Positions 36,147-47,576 of a stretch of 64,000 bases of DNA are shown here, piece after piece. The notes under the pieces are model-generated. The model ran no database searches. It worked only from the letters and a program-made list of their open reading frames with translations, and was not told where the DNA came from. How positions within the stretch are numbered: the first letter of the stretch is position 1; each line of letters starts with the position of its first letter. Source of the stretch: Metarhizium brunneum (lineage: Eukaryota > Ascomycota > Sordariomycetes > Hypocreales > Clavicipitaceae); the NCBI RefSeq assembly GCF_013426205.1, contig NC_089423.1, forward strand, positions 5,766,001-5,830,000, written 5' to 3'. The position numbers and the translations under genes were made by a program.

Positions 36147-37650
36147 ATGAAGGCATCCGCAAGGTCCGTCATCCTTGCCATGCTGGCCAGCACCAGCACG
36201 GCGGAGCGTTTTATTGCCCCCAATGCCCAGAGCCTGGCGGCTGTTGACGCCCCCCTGGCCGTTTCCATGGAGGAGATGAAGAGCGTCAAGATTGCAGAGC
36301 GGGAGCAGGATATTGCAAAGGGTGTCTTCGACGAAGGCCGCTACAAACTCCAGCTTGCCTCCCCTTGCTCCAATGGCAAAGCCGGCGAGTACTCATGCAA
36401 GAGCGTCGATCTAAAGGGTTTCCTGCGCCACGAGGACCTGGGCAGTCAAACTCGTGCCGGCAATGATGTCTGGGGTAAGTTTTTCTCTCGCTTGTCCATC
36501 TTGAAAACATGACAATTTCCCTCGCGGGCTACATAGCCCCGATTTGCTTTGTCAGGAACTTGGTTGCTGACCAGCTCTCTCATTGATAGGCTGGACGTCT
36601 TCCACCGGCAGAGAGTTTGGTATTGTCGGTCAAACCGACGGATCTGCCTTTGTCGAGATTCTAAAGGACGGCAGCCTCGTCAGCTTGGGACGGCTTCCCA
36701 CGCAGACCGACAGCTCTACCTGGCGCGACATGAAAGTCATTGGTGACCACGTCTACATCGGCTCCGAGGCTCCCAACCACGGCCTTCAGATCTTTGACCT
36801 GACCAAGCTCCTGACGGTCGATCCCAAGAACCCGCCCACCTTTGACGTCAAGAAAGACTTGGCCGCGCACTTTAACGGCTTCGGCAGCAGCCACAACATT
36901 GTGGCCCACGAAGAGAACAACATCATTTACGCCGTTGGCACCGCCCGCAACGGCAAATGCAAAGCAGGCCTGTGGATGGTCGACGTGTCTGATCCCAAGA
37001 ACCCCAAGGACGTTGGGTGTGCCGGTGACGACGGCTACGTTCACGACGCGCAGTGCGTGACGTACAACGGCCCAGACACGGCACACAAGGGCAAGGAGAT
37101 TTGCTTTGGCTACAACGAAGACACCCTCACCATCTACGATCTTTCCGTCCGCTCGTCTCCCAAGATTCTGTCCCGCACCCCCTACCAGGGCGCCACGTAC
37201 ACTCATCAGGGGTGGACGACGGGCCCTGACCACCGGTACCTGCTGCTCGACGACGAGCTCGACGAGCAGAGGCAAAACGGCGCCGCCGCCGACGGCCGCA
37301 CCACCACGTACATTGTTGATGCCGCCGACTTGTCCAAGCCCGTCTTTACCGGCTACTACAAGAGTCCCGCCAAGGCCATCGACCACAACCAGTACGTCAT
37401 CGACGGGCTGTCTTACATGTCCAACTACGCATCCGGCCTGCGTGTCGTCAACGTCACCTCTGTTGCCCAGGACAACACCGGCGCCGGCTTCGAGGAGGTC
37501 GCCTTCTTCGACGTGCGCCCCGAGGATGACGCCGTGGGTGGCGAGACAGTCTTCAAGGGTGCCTGGTCCGTCTACCCTTACTTCCAGAGCGGCCATATTC
37601 TTGTCAATAGCATTGAGCGAGGCATCTTTTCTGTCAAGCTCACCCTGTAA
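36147..37650 (+). CDS. Secreted choice-of-anchor B/LVIVD-repeat protein
   Basis: Exons 36147-36474 and 36590-37650 give 462 residues; the intron is 115 nt. A signal peptide is evident in the first 19 residues, with likely cleavage after 'STSTA'. An N-terminal domain of about 90 residues contains the pair 'SPCSNGKAGEYSCKSVDL'. From about residue 110 follow repeated beta-propeller-like blades: 'GREFGIVGQTDGSAFVEI', 'VIGDHVYIGSEAPNHGLQIF', 'GLWMVDVSDPKNPKDVG', 'DTLTIYDLS' and 'YMSNYASGLRVVNVTSV'. This pattern matches bacterial and fungal 'choice-of-anchor B' or LVIVD proteins, which are exported and of unknown function. The fungal copies may bind a wall or extracellular partner. A TATAAA box lies 110 bp upstream. 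The gene converges on an MFS transporter. Confidence 0.85.
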
Positions 37651-37826
37651 ATACATTAGATAGACATCTCTCATTGCTGTAAGGGAGAAAAGAAATTGAA
37701 CACCGCGACTATATTTGCGATGCCATGTCTGGTGCTTCCGATGCGCGAGCCACTATTGTTTGTGAAAGCATGCTCAAACTGCCAGAATGGCTGGCGACTC
37801 ACGCAGCCACCTCCACATCCTTGGAC

Positions 37827-39590
37827 TCAATATACATATACAAAATTGGGATTCTCCTTGTCCGTAATGTCTTGAAACGCCGTGACATTAAGCGTCTCCA
37901 AGAGCTGCCCATTCTCCCGCAACACGTCCCGAATCTTTTCTTTGCGGCGATTCTCCCAAATAAACGCATATCTGAAGACGAAAAACAGCAAGAGTTCTAC
38001 GCAGTTGGCCACGAGGAGGGAGCCGATGCCGAGTCTGTACGACGGTGCTTGGTCCGACTTGTAGAAAAAGGGGCCGGCAATGTTGCCGATGCACGCGCCG
38101 AACCAAATCATTCCCGAGACAATCATCTTCTTGGACTGGCCGCCGGTATTCGACGTTATCAGAGACAGCGAAATGACAAACGAGGCCTGATACGAGCCAG
38201 TCAGGTAACTAGCCGAGAGTTAGTGCACGGCTACAACGGGTTTTTTTTGTAGTTCGCAGAAGTGGAAAGAAGACACTGACAAGCAAATGAGTCGCCCGAC
38301 GTAGGCATCCGTCGGCGCGAGCAAGAAGCCCAGCGCACCGGCAATGGTGGGCAGCATGAAGGCGGCGCAAACTACCGTCCTGCTATTCGCGGGCATGTAC
38401 TTGTTCGCTACGGCGCCGAGGGCAATCCAAACCACAACAAGGGCGCCTTGCGGGATCCCCAAAAGGGCGGTTCGGAACGTGTCGAATCCCAGGCCCTTGA
38501 TGACGAGCGTTGAAAAGTTGGAGATGCCGCCGTTGGGGATGTTCGCAACGAAGCCGAGGAGCGTGAACAGCCACGTCTTGTAATCCAGGTAGGCCTCCTT
38601 GATCTGGGCCCAGTTTACCCGTCGCTGCTCGATGCCTGTTTGGTTGCGCCTGATGCGCGCAATCATCATCAGTTTCTCGTCGTGCGAGAAGCCCCAGATG
38701 GTGCGGGGGGAGTTGGGCAGCATGAGACAGAGGACAATGCCCCAGAAGGCGCAGAGGGCGCCGATGATGATGAATTCGTAGCGCCAGGGTGCTAGGGCTC
38801 CTTTGATGTGGCCGATTGCGTAGCCTACATGCTTGTTAGCTGTCCGGCTTTCAAGAGCTGCTGGTCAGTATGTTTGTATGGCGTACCGAGCAGACCGCCG
38901 CCAGCTACGCCGATACCGTTCCATGCGTACCAGGCCGAGATTCGCGACGGCTGTTCCGCGCGAGTATAGTACATGGACGTGATGAGCATAAAGGCCGGGT
39001 CGGCAATGGCCTCAAAGGCACCTGATAGTACGCGAAGGGCAAGCAGGCTGCCAAAGTTGCGTACCACTGCTTGAAGCATCAGGAGAGCTCCCCACATGAA
39101 GATGTTGAACGCGAGGTAATGTGCTGGTGGGCTGCGCTGCATGAGAAGGTTGGACGGAATGGCCCAGACCAGCCAGCCAAAGTAGAAGCAACTGCTGAGC
39201 CAGGAATACTGGGTGCCTTGGAGGTTGAGGTCTTCTTTGAGGCCGAAGATGGCGGCGTAGGAGAGGGTGGTCTTGTCAACATACTGTTTTCAGGCCGAGA
39301 CATGTCAGCACGCGGTCTTTTGTTGAAAAGGCCAGATTTTGCGCAACTGCAGGAACACGTACGTAGAAGAAGTAGCAGATGCCCAATAAAGGTAGAATCC
39401 TCATGTCCAACTTCCGAACGAGGCGCCTCTCGGCAGCTTTGTCGATAGAGTCATCGCTGGGGTACCGTTCCAAAGCTTCGATGTACAAGCTCGGGTCAGG
39501 ATGGTTGACGGTTTCTACTTTTGGAAGTTTGAGTTCATGTTGGATATAATCTCCACCCTTGTCGAGCTGGTTACATTTTTCGGCATCCAT
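37827..39590 (-). CDS. MFS transporter, anion:cation symporter (Dal5-like) family, four exons
   Basis: Exons 39590-39363, 39283-38887, 38824-38281 and 38208-37827 join in frame to 516 residues; introns run from 62 to 79 nt. About twelve membrane segments are visible. The first opens with 'LDMRILPLLGICYFFYYVDKTTLSYA' (across intron 1), and the mid part has 'RVLSGAFEAIADPAFMLITSMYY', both typical of the Dal5/anion:cation symporter group. Members import allantoate, vitamins, peptides or organic acids. The paralogous MFS protein at 3902 is the same family but intronless, and the two are not close copies. It is divergent from the ABCG transporter at 41680, with 2.1 kb between starts. Substrate unknown. 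Confidence 0.9.
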
Positions 39591-41679
39591 TGTCTTGGCC
39601 CTGCAGCGGTAAATGGTCTCAAGTCGCCTCAGGCGGCATCCGCATGGTATCGACTACCATGAGACCGGCGCGCATTTATACTTCTGCAATGTCCAAGACA
39701 TCCGTCGGGTAATGAAAAACGACGGGGCCGGCGTCACAGTTCCCGGCCTTGTTCCCGAAACGTGGGGATCCCCAGATTCCCAAGCCACGGGAATCCGGGG
39801 TGTGCCACTTGAAAGGCGTAAAGCGGTCTGAACCCCGCTGCTTTTTCGGTATAAGATGACGCGACATCAGATTATTACTGGTGGAAGTTTGCAAAAATCT
39901 TTGCTCTTGGTATCGGTAGTTCGAGCCAAGTCTTCCGCGACAAAGCCACTGGTGGCTGGGCCAAGTATACAGCGGGCAAAGTCATCACGTCCAAAGGCAG
40001 CTGCTATTTATTGGTTGTGGCGAATTCACGGGCTGATTTCCCAGACGCTATCGATTCCAAACGTGGAGGTGAAATGGCACAGCTGTTTTTCTGTGCGATG
40101 TCTTCTGGCATTGTAGCTCGAGGGCGGCATACGCTTGCGACGATATAGACAAGACTAGCACCGTCCGTGAATTTTGTTCGGATTGGGGCATGAGTCAAAC
40201 TTGGCTTTGAAAATTGCGGCTGGAGTTGATCTTTTCTTACCCTACACGTCGAGTCGTGCTGGGTACGGCCATGGTTGGCTTTCTCATCCATTAAAGTCGG
40301 ATACGGCCAAAAAAAGTCCTCGCCACTTGTACGTCCGTCAGTATCATGGAGCGCAATGACTTTGCTGCTGCCGGCGCGTAGAATGGTCGGTGATTTTGGT
40401 GGAAATGGCAGCAACTTATACCAGTCGAGAACTACAGAAAACCCTAACCCCGGTTACCCGTCAACGAATGTAGGCGGCACCACAGGGCAATTGCCCAGCA
40501 ATCGTCACAGCGCGTGCCATTTTCGCTGCACGCTGCCAGTCGGCAGAACAGACCGGCCGTCGGAGAGGAGAATGCCGTGTTCTGAGCGGAGTTTGCTGCA
40601 TGAGCCGTGCATATACGTGCGGGACTGATGACCATCGATGCCCTTTGCCCTCGTGGCCCTGTAGCCGAAGTTGCTTCTGGGCTTCGCTTCCAGCTTTCAA
40701 TGCGAGGCAGCCATCCCAACCTTTCTATTGGACCCAAGTTTGGGTGGCTTGCAGGTCTTGGCCAGATGATGTGAGATTATTACTTGCTTGTTCCAGCGCC
40801 ACCGCCCATGTCTCAAATCCATAAAGCTGTTTTCTCTCTTTGATGAAGCTGCTCCGTGTACAGCAGCAACTCAATGTTTGCCGCAAGTTGGCGAGGACAG
40901 GCCATATATCACACATACATACATGTATATGGCGCCTGGGATCTAGTCATGTACCTTGGTTTCCAGAAAAGAGGCCACATGGCTGGAACCTTGAACTTGA
41001 CGTAGCATTCGGCTGGAACCCTCGGAACCCCCAGAAGTTAGAATTTCATGGCCGATAGTGAACCGCTGCGGATTTTTAGCCTTTCGGGTGCAGCCAGACC
41101 CGGCCCAAAGTCAATGCCAAGTGTTGCTGAGCTTCTAGCCGAGATTAGCTCTGTCAAAGGGCTCTTCGCCTGAGTCCCCGAAGAAAATCGCAGGGGCGGG
41201 TCTTGTTGGCCTGCTATCCTGGTAAGTTATAACGATCCAATCCTGGACCTTCTCATGAGGGGTTTGCAATGACGAAGTGGACCGAGTCTAGCAACAACTC
41301 CAGTTTGTCCTTGGCTGTATAATGAGTTGCTTCATAACTACTTCGTATCGTGACCAATGTCATTGACAAAACCTTGTATACCCTTGCTGTACGACGAGGC
41401 AACATGTAAATACATGTAGAAACCGACCACACATGTCTCATCACTCTGATCGAGTCGGTCAGTCGTTGTCACACTTCTACTGGGAATGGTGCCGGCGGAG
41501 TTTGTTGGCCATTGGGTTCCCAAAACGGAAAATCCGACCGAACTAAAGAATTACTAAAGGCCTTGGGCCTGCCCCGGGACCAATGTGTCTTCGACTTGCC
41601 ATCTAGCATAGATTGTTTGCTGTTCGATAACAAGTCAACACCGCGCAGACGGCGGCCTCGACGCTGACGGTAGTTGGCC
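39591..41679. other. Divergent intergenic region between MFS and ABCG genes
   Basis: This 2.1-kb region lies between two divergent starts and must hold both promoters. A telobox-like AAACCCTAACCCC is found at 40438-40450. Open frames up to about 136 codons on both strands have no domain signature. Confidence 0.5.
40438..40450. promoter_or_regulatory. Telobox-like motif
   Basis: AAACCCTAACCCC contains two units of the CCCTAA telomeric repeat, in the intergenic region before the ABCG gene. Tbf1-type proteins bind such motifs in fungi; its use here is unknown. Confidence 0.3.
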
Positions 41680-44600
41680 ATGGCTACCGCCGGCTCCGAC
41701 TATCTGCCAGACACCATGTCGACCACGTCTGACGCGGAGAAAGCAGAAAAGCCAGCATCTGTGAATACGGCTTCAATCCATAAGAAAGACGAAATTGGTG
41801 TTGATGAGAGACGCTTTTCAGTATCTGGCGCAGGCAACCTGTCTCTTGACGATGTCGCCGCCGTGGACGTTCGGATTCGAGACCTTTCCGTGTCGGTGAA
41901 CACAGCGCCGTCGTGGCTCGAACCGGCTACATACCAGGACTTATTCGATGCCAAGTTCAACACCACGCCGCGTATCAAGCATCTTCTCGAGTCTGTTGCT
42001 GCCGATCTCCAGCCGGGAACGCTAACAGCCATCATCGGCGGAAGTGGTTCTGGAAAGACGACGCTGCTCAACACCATGGCCGAGCGCATCATCAGCCCAA
42101 GGCTAAATCAGAAGGGCCATGTGGTGTTTAACAGTCAAATGGGTGTCCATAACATCCGCCACGCCTACGTCATGCAGCAGGACACTCTGCTCCCGACCTT
42201 GACTGTGCGAGAGACTCTCCATTATTCTGCGGCGCTCCGGCTTCCCTCGACCACGTCTGCTCAGGACCGACGTCGTGTTGTTGAAGAGGTCATTCGCGAG
42301 CTGGGACTGAAGGAATGCGCAAACACCAGAATTGGCAACAGTCAATATCGAGGGTGCTCTGGTGGGGAGAAGAGACGGGTCAGCATTGGTGTGCAACTCC
42401 TCGCCAATCCCTCTGTTTTATTCTTGGACGAACCGACGACTGGGCTTGATGCTACGAGCGCCTTTCAACTTGTGCGGACTCTAAAGGCCCTTGCGCAAAA
42501 GGGCCGGACAGTCATTACAACCATTCACCAACCTCGCTCCGAGATTTGGAACCTGTTTGACAACTTGGTGGTATTGTCCAAAGGCGGTCCAGTATACGCA
42601 GGTCCTATTCTGGACTGTCTTTCCTGGTTCACGAGCCAAGGGTTCCCGTTACCGCCGTTTGTCAACCCGGCCGAGTTTATCATTGACATTGCGGCTGTCG
42701 ATAACCGGACTCCCGAGCTTGAAGCTGATACTATTGCCAGAGTTCGTGGCCTCAAGGCAGCCTGGGCAGAAGAGAGCGCCCAACGCTACCCGCCACTCCT
42801 CCAAGTTGTCGACAACAGGAACCGTAAACAAAGCTCCCTTGCGAAAACCCATGCCAGCTTCCTTCGCCAGCTGCAAGTCTTGACGGACCGTACCCTCAAG
42901 GTGACGTACCGTGACCCGTTGGGCATGGCCGCTGCCATAATCGAAGCAGTGCTCATGGGCATTGTCACGGGCTACATTTTCTTCGACCTCGCTCGTGACC
43001 AGGCCGGAATTAGATCCAGGGAGGGCGGGCTCTATACGGCGGCCGGTCTGCAGGGATACTTGATACTTCTCTTCGAGGTGTACCGCATGACCATCGACAT
43101 CCCGATATTCGACAGAGAGTCGTCAGACAATTGTGTCGACGCCTTGCCGTATGTTCTCTCGAGGCGACTGGCCAGACTACCCACGGAGGATCTTCCGGTG
43201 CCGTTTCTCTTCTCTGTGCTGGTGTACTTCCTGGCTGGGTTTGAGCGGACAGTGAGCAAGTTCTTTATATTCTTCGCAATCACCCTTGCCAACCACTATG
43301 TGTCTGTTTGTTGTGCAATGACCTGCGTCGTGGCAGTCAGACACTTTGCCGGCGCGAGTCTGATTGCCAATCTTGCCTACACGATTCAAAGCATTGCCTG
43401 TGGAATGTTTGTTCAGGTGAACACCATACCCGTCTATGTCAGATGGATCAAGTGGACAGCCTACAATGTGAGTCTTGGCCATCGTTGCGTTACCACATTC
43501 AGCTAACTGTTGCCACAGTTCTACGCTTTCAGCGCATACGCGGGAAACGAATTCGAGGGCAATTTCTATGACTGCCCCCTCCCAGGGGGTCAATCGAACC
43601 CAGCTTGTAACCAGTACAGCGGTGACTATGTGATGGCATCGCTTGGTTTTCCTGGCCACTGGGTAGCTCGCCCCATCATCATTCTCACGTCCTTCATAGT
43701 CTTCTTTATCAGCCTATCCGTCTTCGGACTGCACTTCCTAAAAGTCGAAATGACCATTGCCCGCGCACGTTCATCAGACACGGATTTGTCCGCTGGCAAA
43801 GAGAAGATGACAGCCCAGTCTATTTCAGAAGTCCGAGCCATCGACCTGCGCCTCGACGACTTTGCCCTGGGCCTCGACAAGAGAAACATACATGGCAAGA
43901 AGCTACCCCGAAAGACAATCTTAAATCCGGTCTCAACCACGTTCAAGGCGGGCGTGTTGAACGTCATCATGGGTCCATCGGGAAGTGGGAAGACATCGCT
44001 TCTCAACGCCATGGCTCTGCGACTGCGAAACTCGGTCGGAACCAAATACCGGCCGTCTGGAAGATTGACCTTCAACGGCGCCGTGCCTTCCGACTCGGTC
44101 ATTCGATCCGTCTGTTCCTACGTCTGTCAAGACGATGACGCCCTGCTTCCGTCCCTGACGGTACGCGAGACCTTGCGATTTGCTGCCGGACTCCGGCTCC
44201 CTTCTTTTATGAGCACCGAGGAGAAATACCGTCGCGCCGAAGACGTGCTTATGAAAATGGGCCTCAAGGACTGTGCCAACAACGTGATTGGCAGCGACAT
44301 GATCAAGGGCATTTCCGGCGGTGAAAAGCGTCGTGTCTCCATTGCTGTTCAAGTTCTCACGGATCCTCGAATCTTACTTCTTGACGAGCCAACTTCTGGC
44401 TTGGACGCTTTTACCGCAAGTTCCATCATGGAAGTGCTGGAAGGGCTGGCGAACGAGGGGCGGACGCTCATCTTGACTATACATCAAGCTCGATCGGACC
44501 TATTCAAACACTTTGGGAACGTGCTTCTTCTTGCAAGAGGAGGGTTCCCGGCATATGCGGGCTCCGCGAAGCAAATGCTGGGATACTTTGGCAGACATGG

Positions 44601-45855
44601 ATACGAGTGCCCCCAGCACACGAACCCAGCAGACTTTGCGCTGGATATGATTACCATAGATCTTCAACAGGATGATCGCGAAGCAGAGAGTCGTGCGCGA
44701 GTACAGACTTTGATCGAATGCTGGAGCGCTGGCGGATCGGATGAACTGGACAACACGGTGAACCGGCGGCTATCTGAAATCCAAGAGGCGGACGAGCCAA
44801 GCGAGAAGCTGCATGGATTTCCCATTGAGGATGTGAATGGTGAAGAGAAAAAGCCAACGACGAAAGGTATCTTGGCCACCGCAGGAGAGGGCCAAGCATC
44901 AAGTGGCTCGCAAGCGCCGCCAACTCGACGGTCTTTCAACAAGGCCAAGGTATCTACGCCTGCGGAATTAGGAGCCCTCGTGCGCAAACGTGCATCAATC
45001 TTCATAGCGTTACCACTTCTGCTTGAGCGAGCCGTCATCAACACTCGGAGACAGCCGCGGCTCATCATGGCACGCACCATGCAGGTTGTCGGACTCGCAG
45101 CCGTCTTCACGCTCTTCTTTGCACCGGTAGGCAACGATTACTACGCCATTCAAAACCGCATAGGCTTCGTCCAGCAGATTGGAGCATTTTACTTTGTAGG
45201 CATGCTGCAAAATGTCGCCGTGTATCCGAATGAACGAGACGTCTTTTACCGCGAGGATGACGACGGCGTGTATAGCGTCGAGGCCTTCCTCGCCTCATAC
45301 ACATTAATCGAAGTCCCCTTCGAAATCATTAGTTGTCTCCTATTTGGCGTCTTGGGCACCTTTGCAATTGGACTTCCGAGAACAGTTACCATGTACTTCG
45401 CCTGCGTGTTTGCCTGCTTCGGCGTGGTATCTTGTGGAGAGAGCCTAGGAATCATGTTCAATACCCTTTTCGGACATACAGGCTTCGCAGTCAACATCAT
45501 GGGTATCTTGCTCTCTGTGGCAAACTCCATGTCCGGCTTGCTTTCCATCAACATGCCGGATTTGTTCAAGGCGGTCAATTACCTGTCCCCCATTCGATAC
45601 GCGACCCGGTCTGTGGCTCCGTACTCGTTTCGACATATCAAGTTTACATGCAGTAGTGAGCAGCGGCTACCGGGCGGAAGCTGTCCCATCGAGACAGGTG
45701 AAGAGGTGCTGGATTTGTACAACTTTAATGTCGACCCGGTTGTCAATGTTGCGTGTATGGCGGCATGTATTGTAGCATATAGGCTCATAGCTTGGGCACT
45801 CTTGAAAGTTATGAGGGCACGCTGGGCGGATAGAAGGAGGCGGGAGAAGCATTGA
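41680..45855 (+). CDS. Full-length ABCG transporter, (NBD-TMD)x2
   Basis: Exons 41680-43467 and 43519-45855 are joined by a 51-nt intron and give 1374 residues. The first half has Walker A 'GGSGSGKTTLL' near residue 120, signature 'GCSGGEKRR' and Walker B 'VLFLDEPTTGLDA' near 250, then a membrane domain ending at the intron. The second half repeats the plan, with Walker A 'GPSGSGKTSLL' near 750, signature 'GISGGEKRR' and Walker B 'ILLLDEPTSGLDA' near 880, followed by a TMD with 'ARTMQVVGLAAVFTLFFAPVG' and 'YPNERDVFYREDDDGVYSVEAF'. The order NBD-TMD is that of the ABCG class. Each half resembles White/WBC half-transporters more than yeast Pdr5, so it looks like a fused pair. It probably exports hydrophobic compounds from the plasma membrane; substrate unknown. 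Confidence 0.92.
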
Positions 45856-47576
45856 AAAAGCGCAAAGCCGTAGCGATGCTTAGCGGTTCGAAGGGTATTT
45901 AGCATTGCTGACAAATTAATTATTAGATGAGAGCAACATAGGAAGGAAGCATTTCTAACACACTGACGATAAGATGCTTAGTTGCCATAAGAAAGATATT
46001 TTCATAGTACCAAATCTCACAGTCGATACCATTCCGGCATAGTAAGTCTCTGATGCGGCCATGTCTCCTAATGCCTCAGTTTGCGGTAAGTAAAAATTTG
46101 TTTTGTGACCATCAGATGCACACTTGGGACCTTTGGGGTGGAAAAGGGGGTTGGTGTTGTGAATTCAGGCACTATCATCGCCCTCTGAATATCATTCAAC
46201 AAAGAAAATCCAGCATTTCGCTGGGAGGAAAAAATAATCACTGCTGTCTTACTCAGCTGAGTTGCCATCTCGTGAGCCTCGAATGCCAACATTGCCTGGT
46301 GCTCATCCGTTTTTGTCGCTGCTCGCTAACCGTCCGTCAACTGGCTGACAACCGGCAAGACAGTACACATGTCCCCTGGGCCCTGGCGGGGTTATTCACT
46401 GCTGCTATGCAATTAAACATTAAGCCCATGGTCGAGGGAAAGAATCATATTCAATGCCCGGAAGCACCTTCTTCTAGGTCCTCCATGCGGAAGGAGGCTA
46501 CTGACCTCTTGCACCAATCAAGCATTTCTGACTTGAACATCTCGGCGACAACATTGCGAGGTACTGTACCGAGTAGCTGCATTCGGCAGTGGCGTTGGCT
46601 GCTCATAATTTATTCATTTGATGCCCAAATTCAATGTATGTATCATCGTATCCTAATCTGCACATTAGGGGCCTCTCGACTTGCACTTACGGCCAGACGC
46701 TTTCTCGGGATAGCTCACGAAACGCTTCAGTTTACGCTCCCAGCGACGTTTTGGTGCTGCCAGACATCTACCTACCATCAGCGAAGCAGTCACTGTCTAG
46801 CAACTCGAGTAGTAATTGCATATCCTACAAGTGATTTATCATCAATCTGTGACCATAAGGGGGGAGTGATCAGGATGAAAAAAAATGTCCAATTGCTTTC
46901 CTATTCCAGTGGCTCTGATGCAATGCGCTGCCAGTATCATAAAACCAAGAAGAAAAATAATATATCCTGGCGTTACCGCACCGAATTTCATAAGAGCTGT
47001 TACGCTGTATCCGTATCATAACGCAATGTTGTATGTACAAAACCAAGGCTGCACATGCAGCATGTCCTCATCTGACCTGGAGGCACTCCCGAAAACGGGG
47101 GTGTGGTCCATCTCTTCCCGTGGCAGAGGAGAACTGGGCGCAATCAACACCCATTGTGATGAATCCACGACACAAATTCCCGCAGTTGTATCATATCACG
47201 TATTCAACATCCTCCGCTGGCCTCCGTCTTGAAACATTTTGCGCAAAATCCACGCCTATGCAGCCGTCGGTCTATTCATCAGTTGCGCAGTTGCGCAGTC
47301 AACACCACGAGTCATCCTCATCTGATGCCATAATTTCCGCCCTCAAAAGAACAACAACGCCATCCTGGTATCTTGGAAAATATGCCTATATGCAAATTCC
47401 CTCCTCGTGTGAGAAACAGGGCAATTCGATTTTGTTTATGAGGAGCGAAGTAATGTAACATGCTTCGTCACATTCTGTGTCGTCTAAAGTGTCCAAGAAA
47501 AAAACAGAGAAAAAAATCCCTCGAGTTATGCCGGATGCTGAAAGCCCGGGTGCAGCATCAATTTCGATTTCCTAAT
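45856..47576. other. Intergenic region with an unexplained long open frame
   Basis: This 1.7-kb gap lies between converging genes. It contains a 322-codon plus-strand open frame (46053-47021) without recognisable domain, treated under findings. Apart from that, it holds only the 3' flanks of the neighbours. Confidence 0.4.

Noticed and set aside
36661..37674. 337-codon open frame antisense to the secreted propeller-like protein
   Set aside because: It is a shadow of the sense gene, which has a signal peptide and family motifs. The antisense protein is Val/Gly/Asp-rich and matches nothing.
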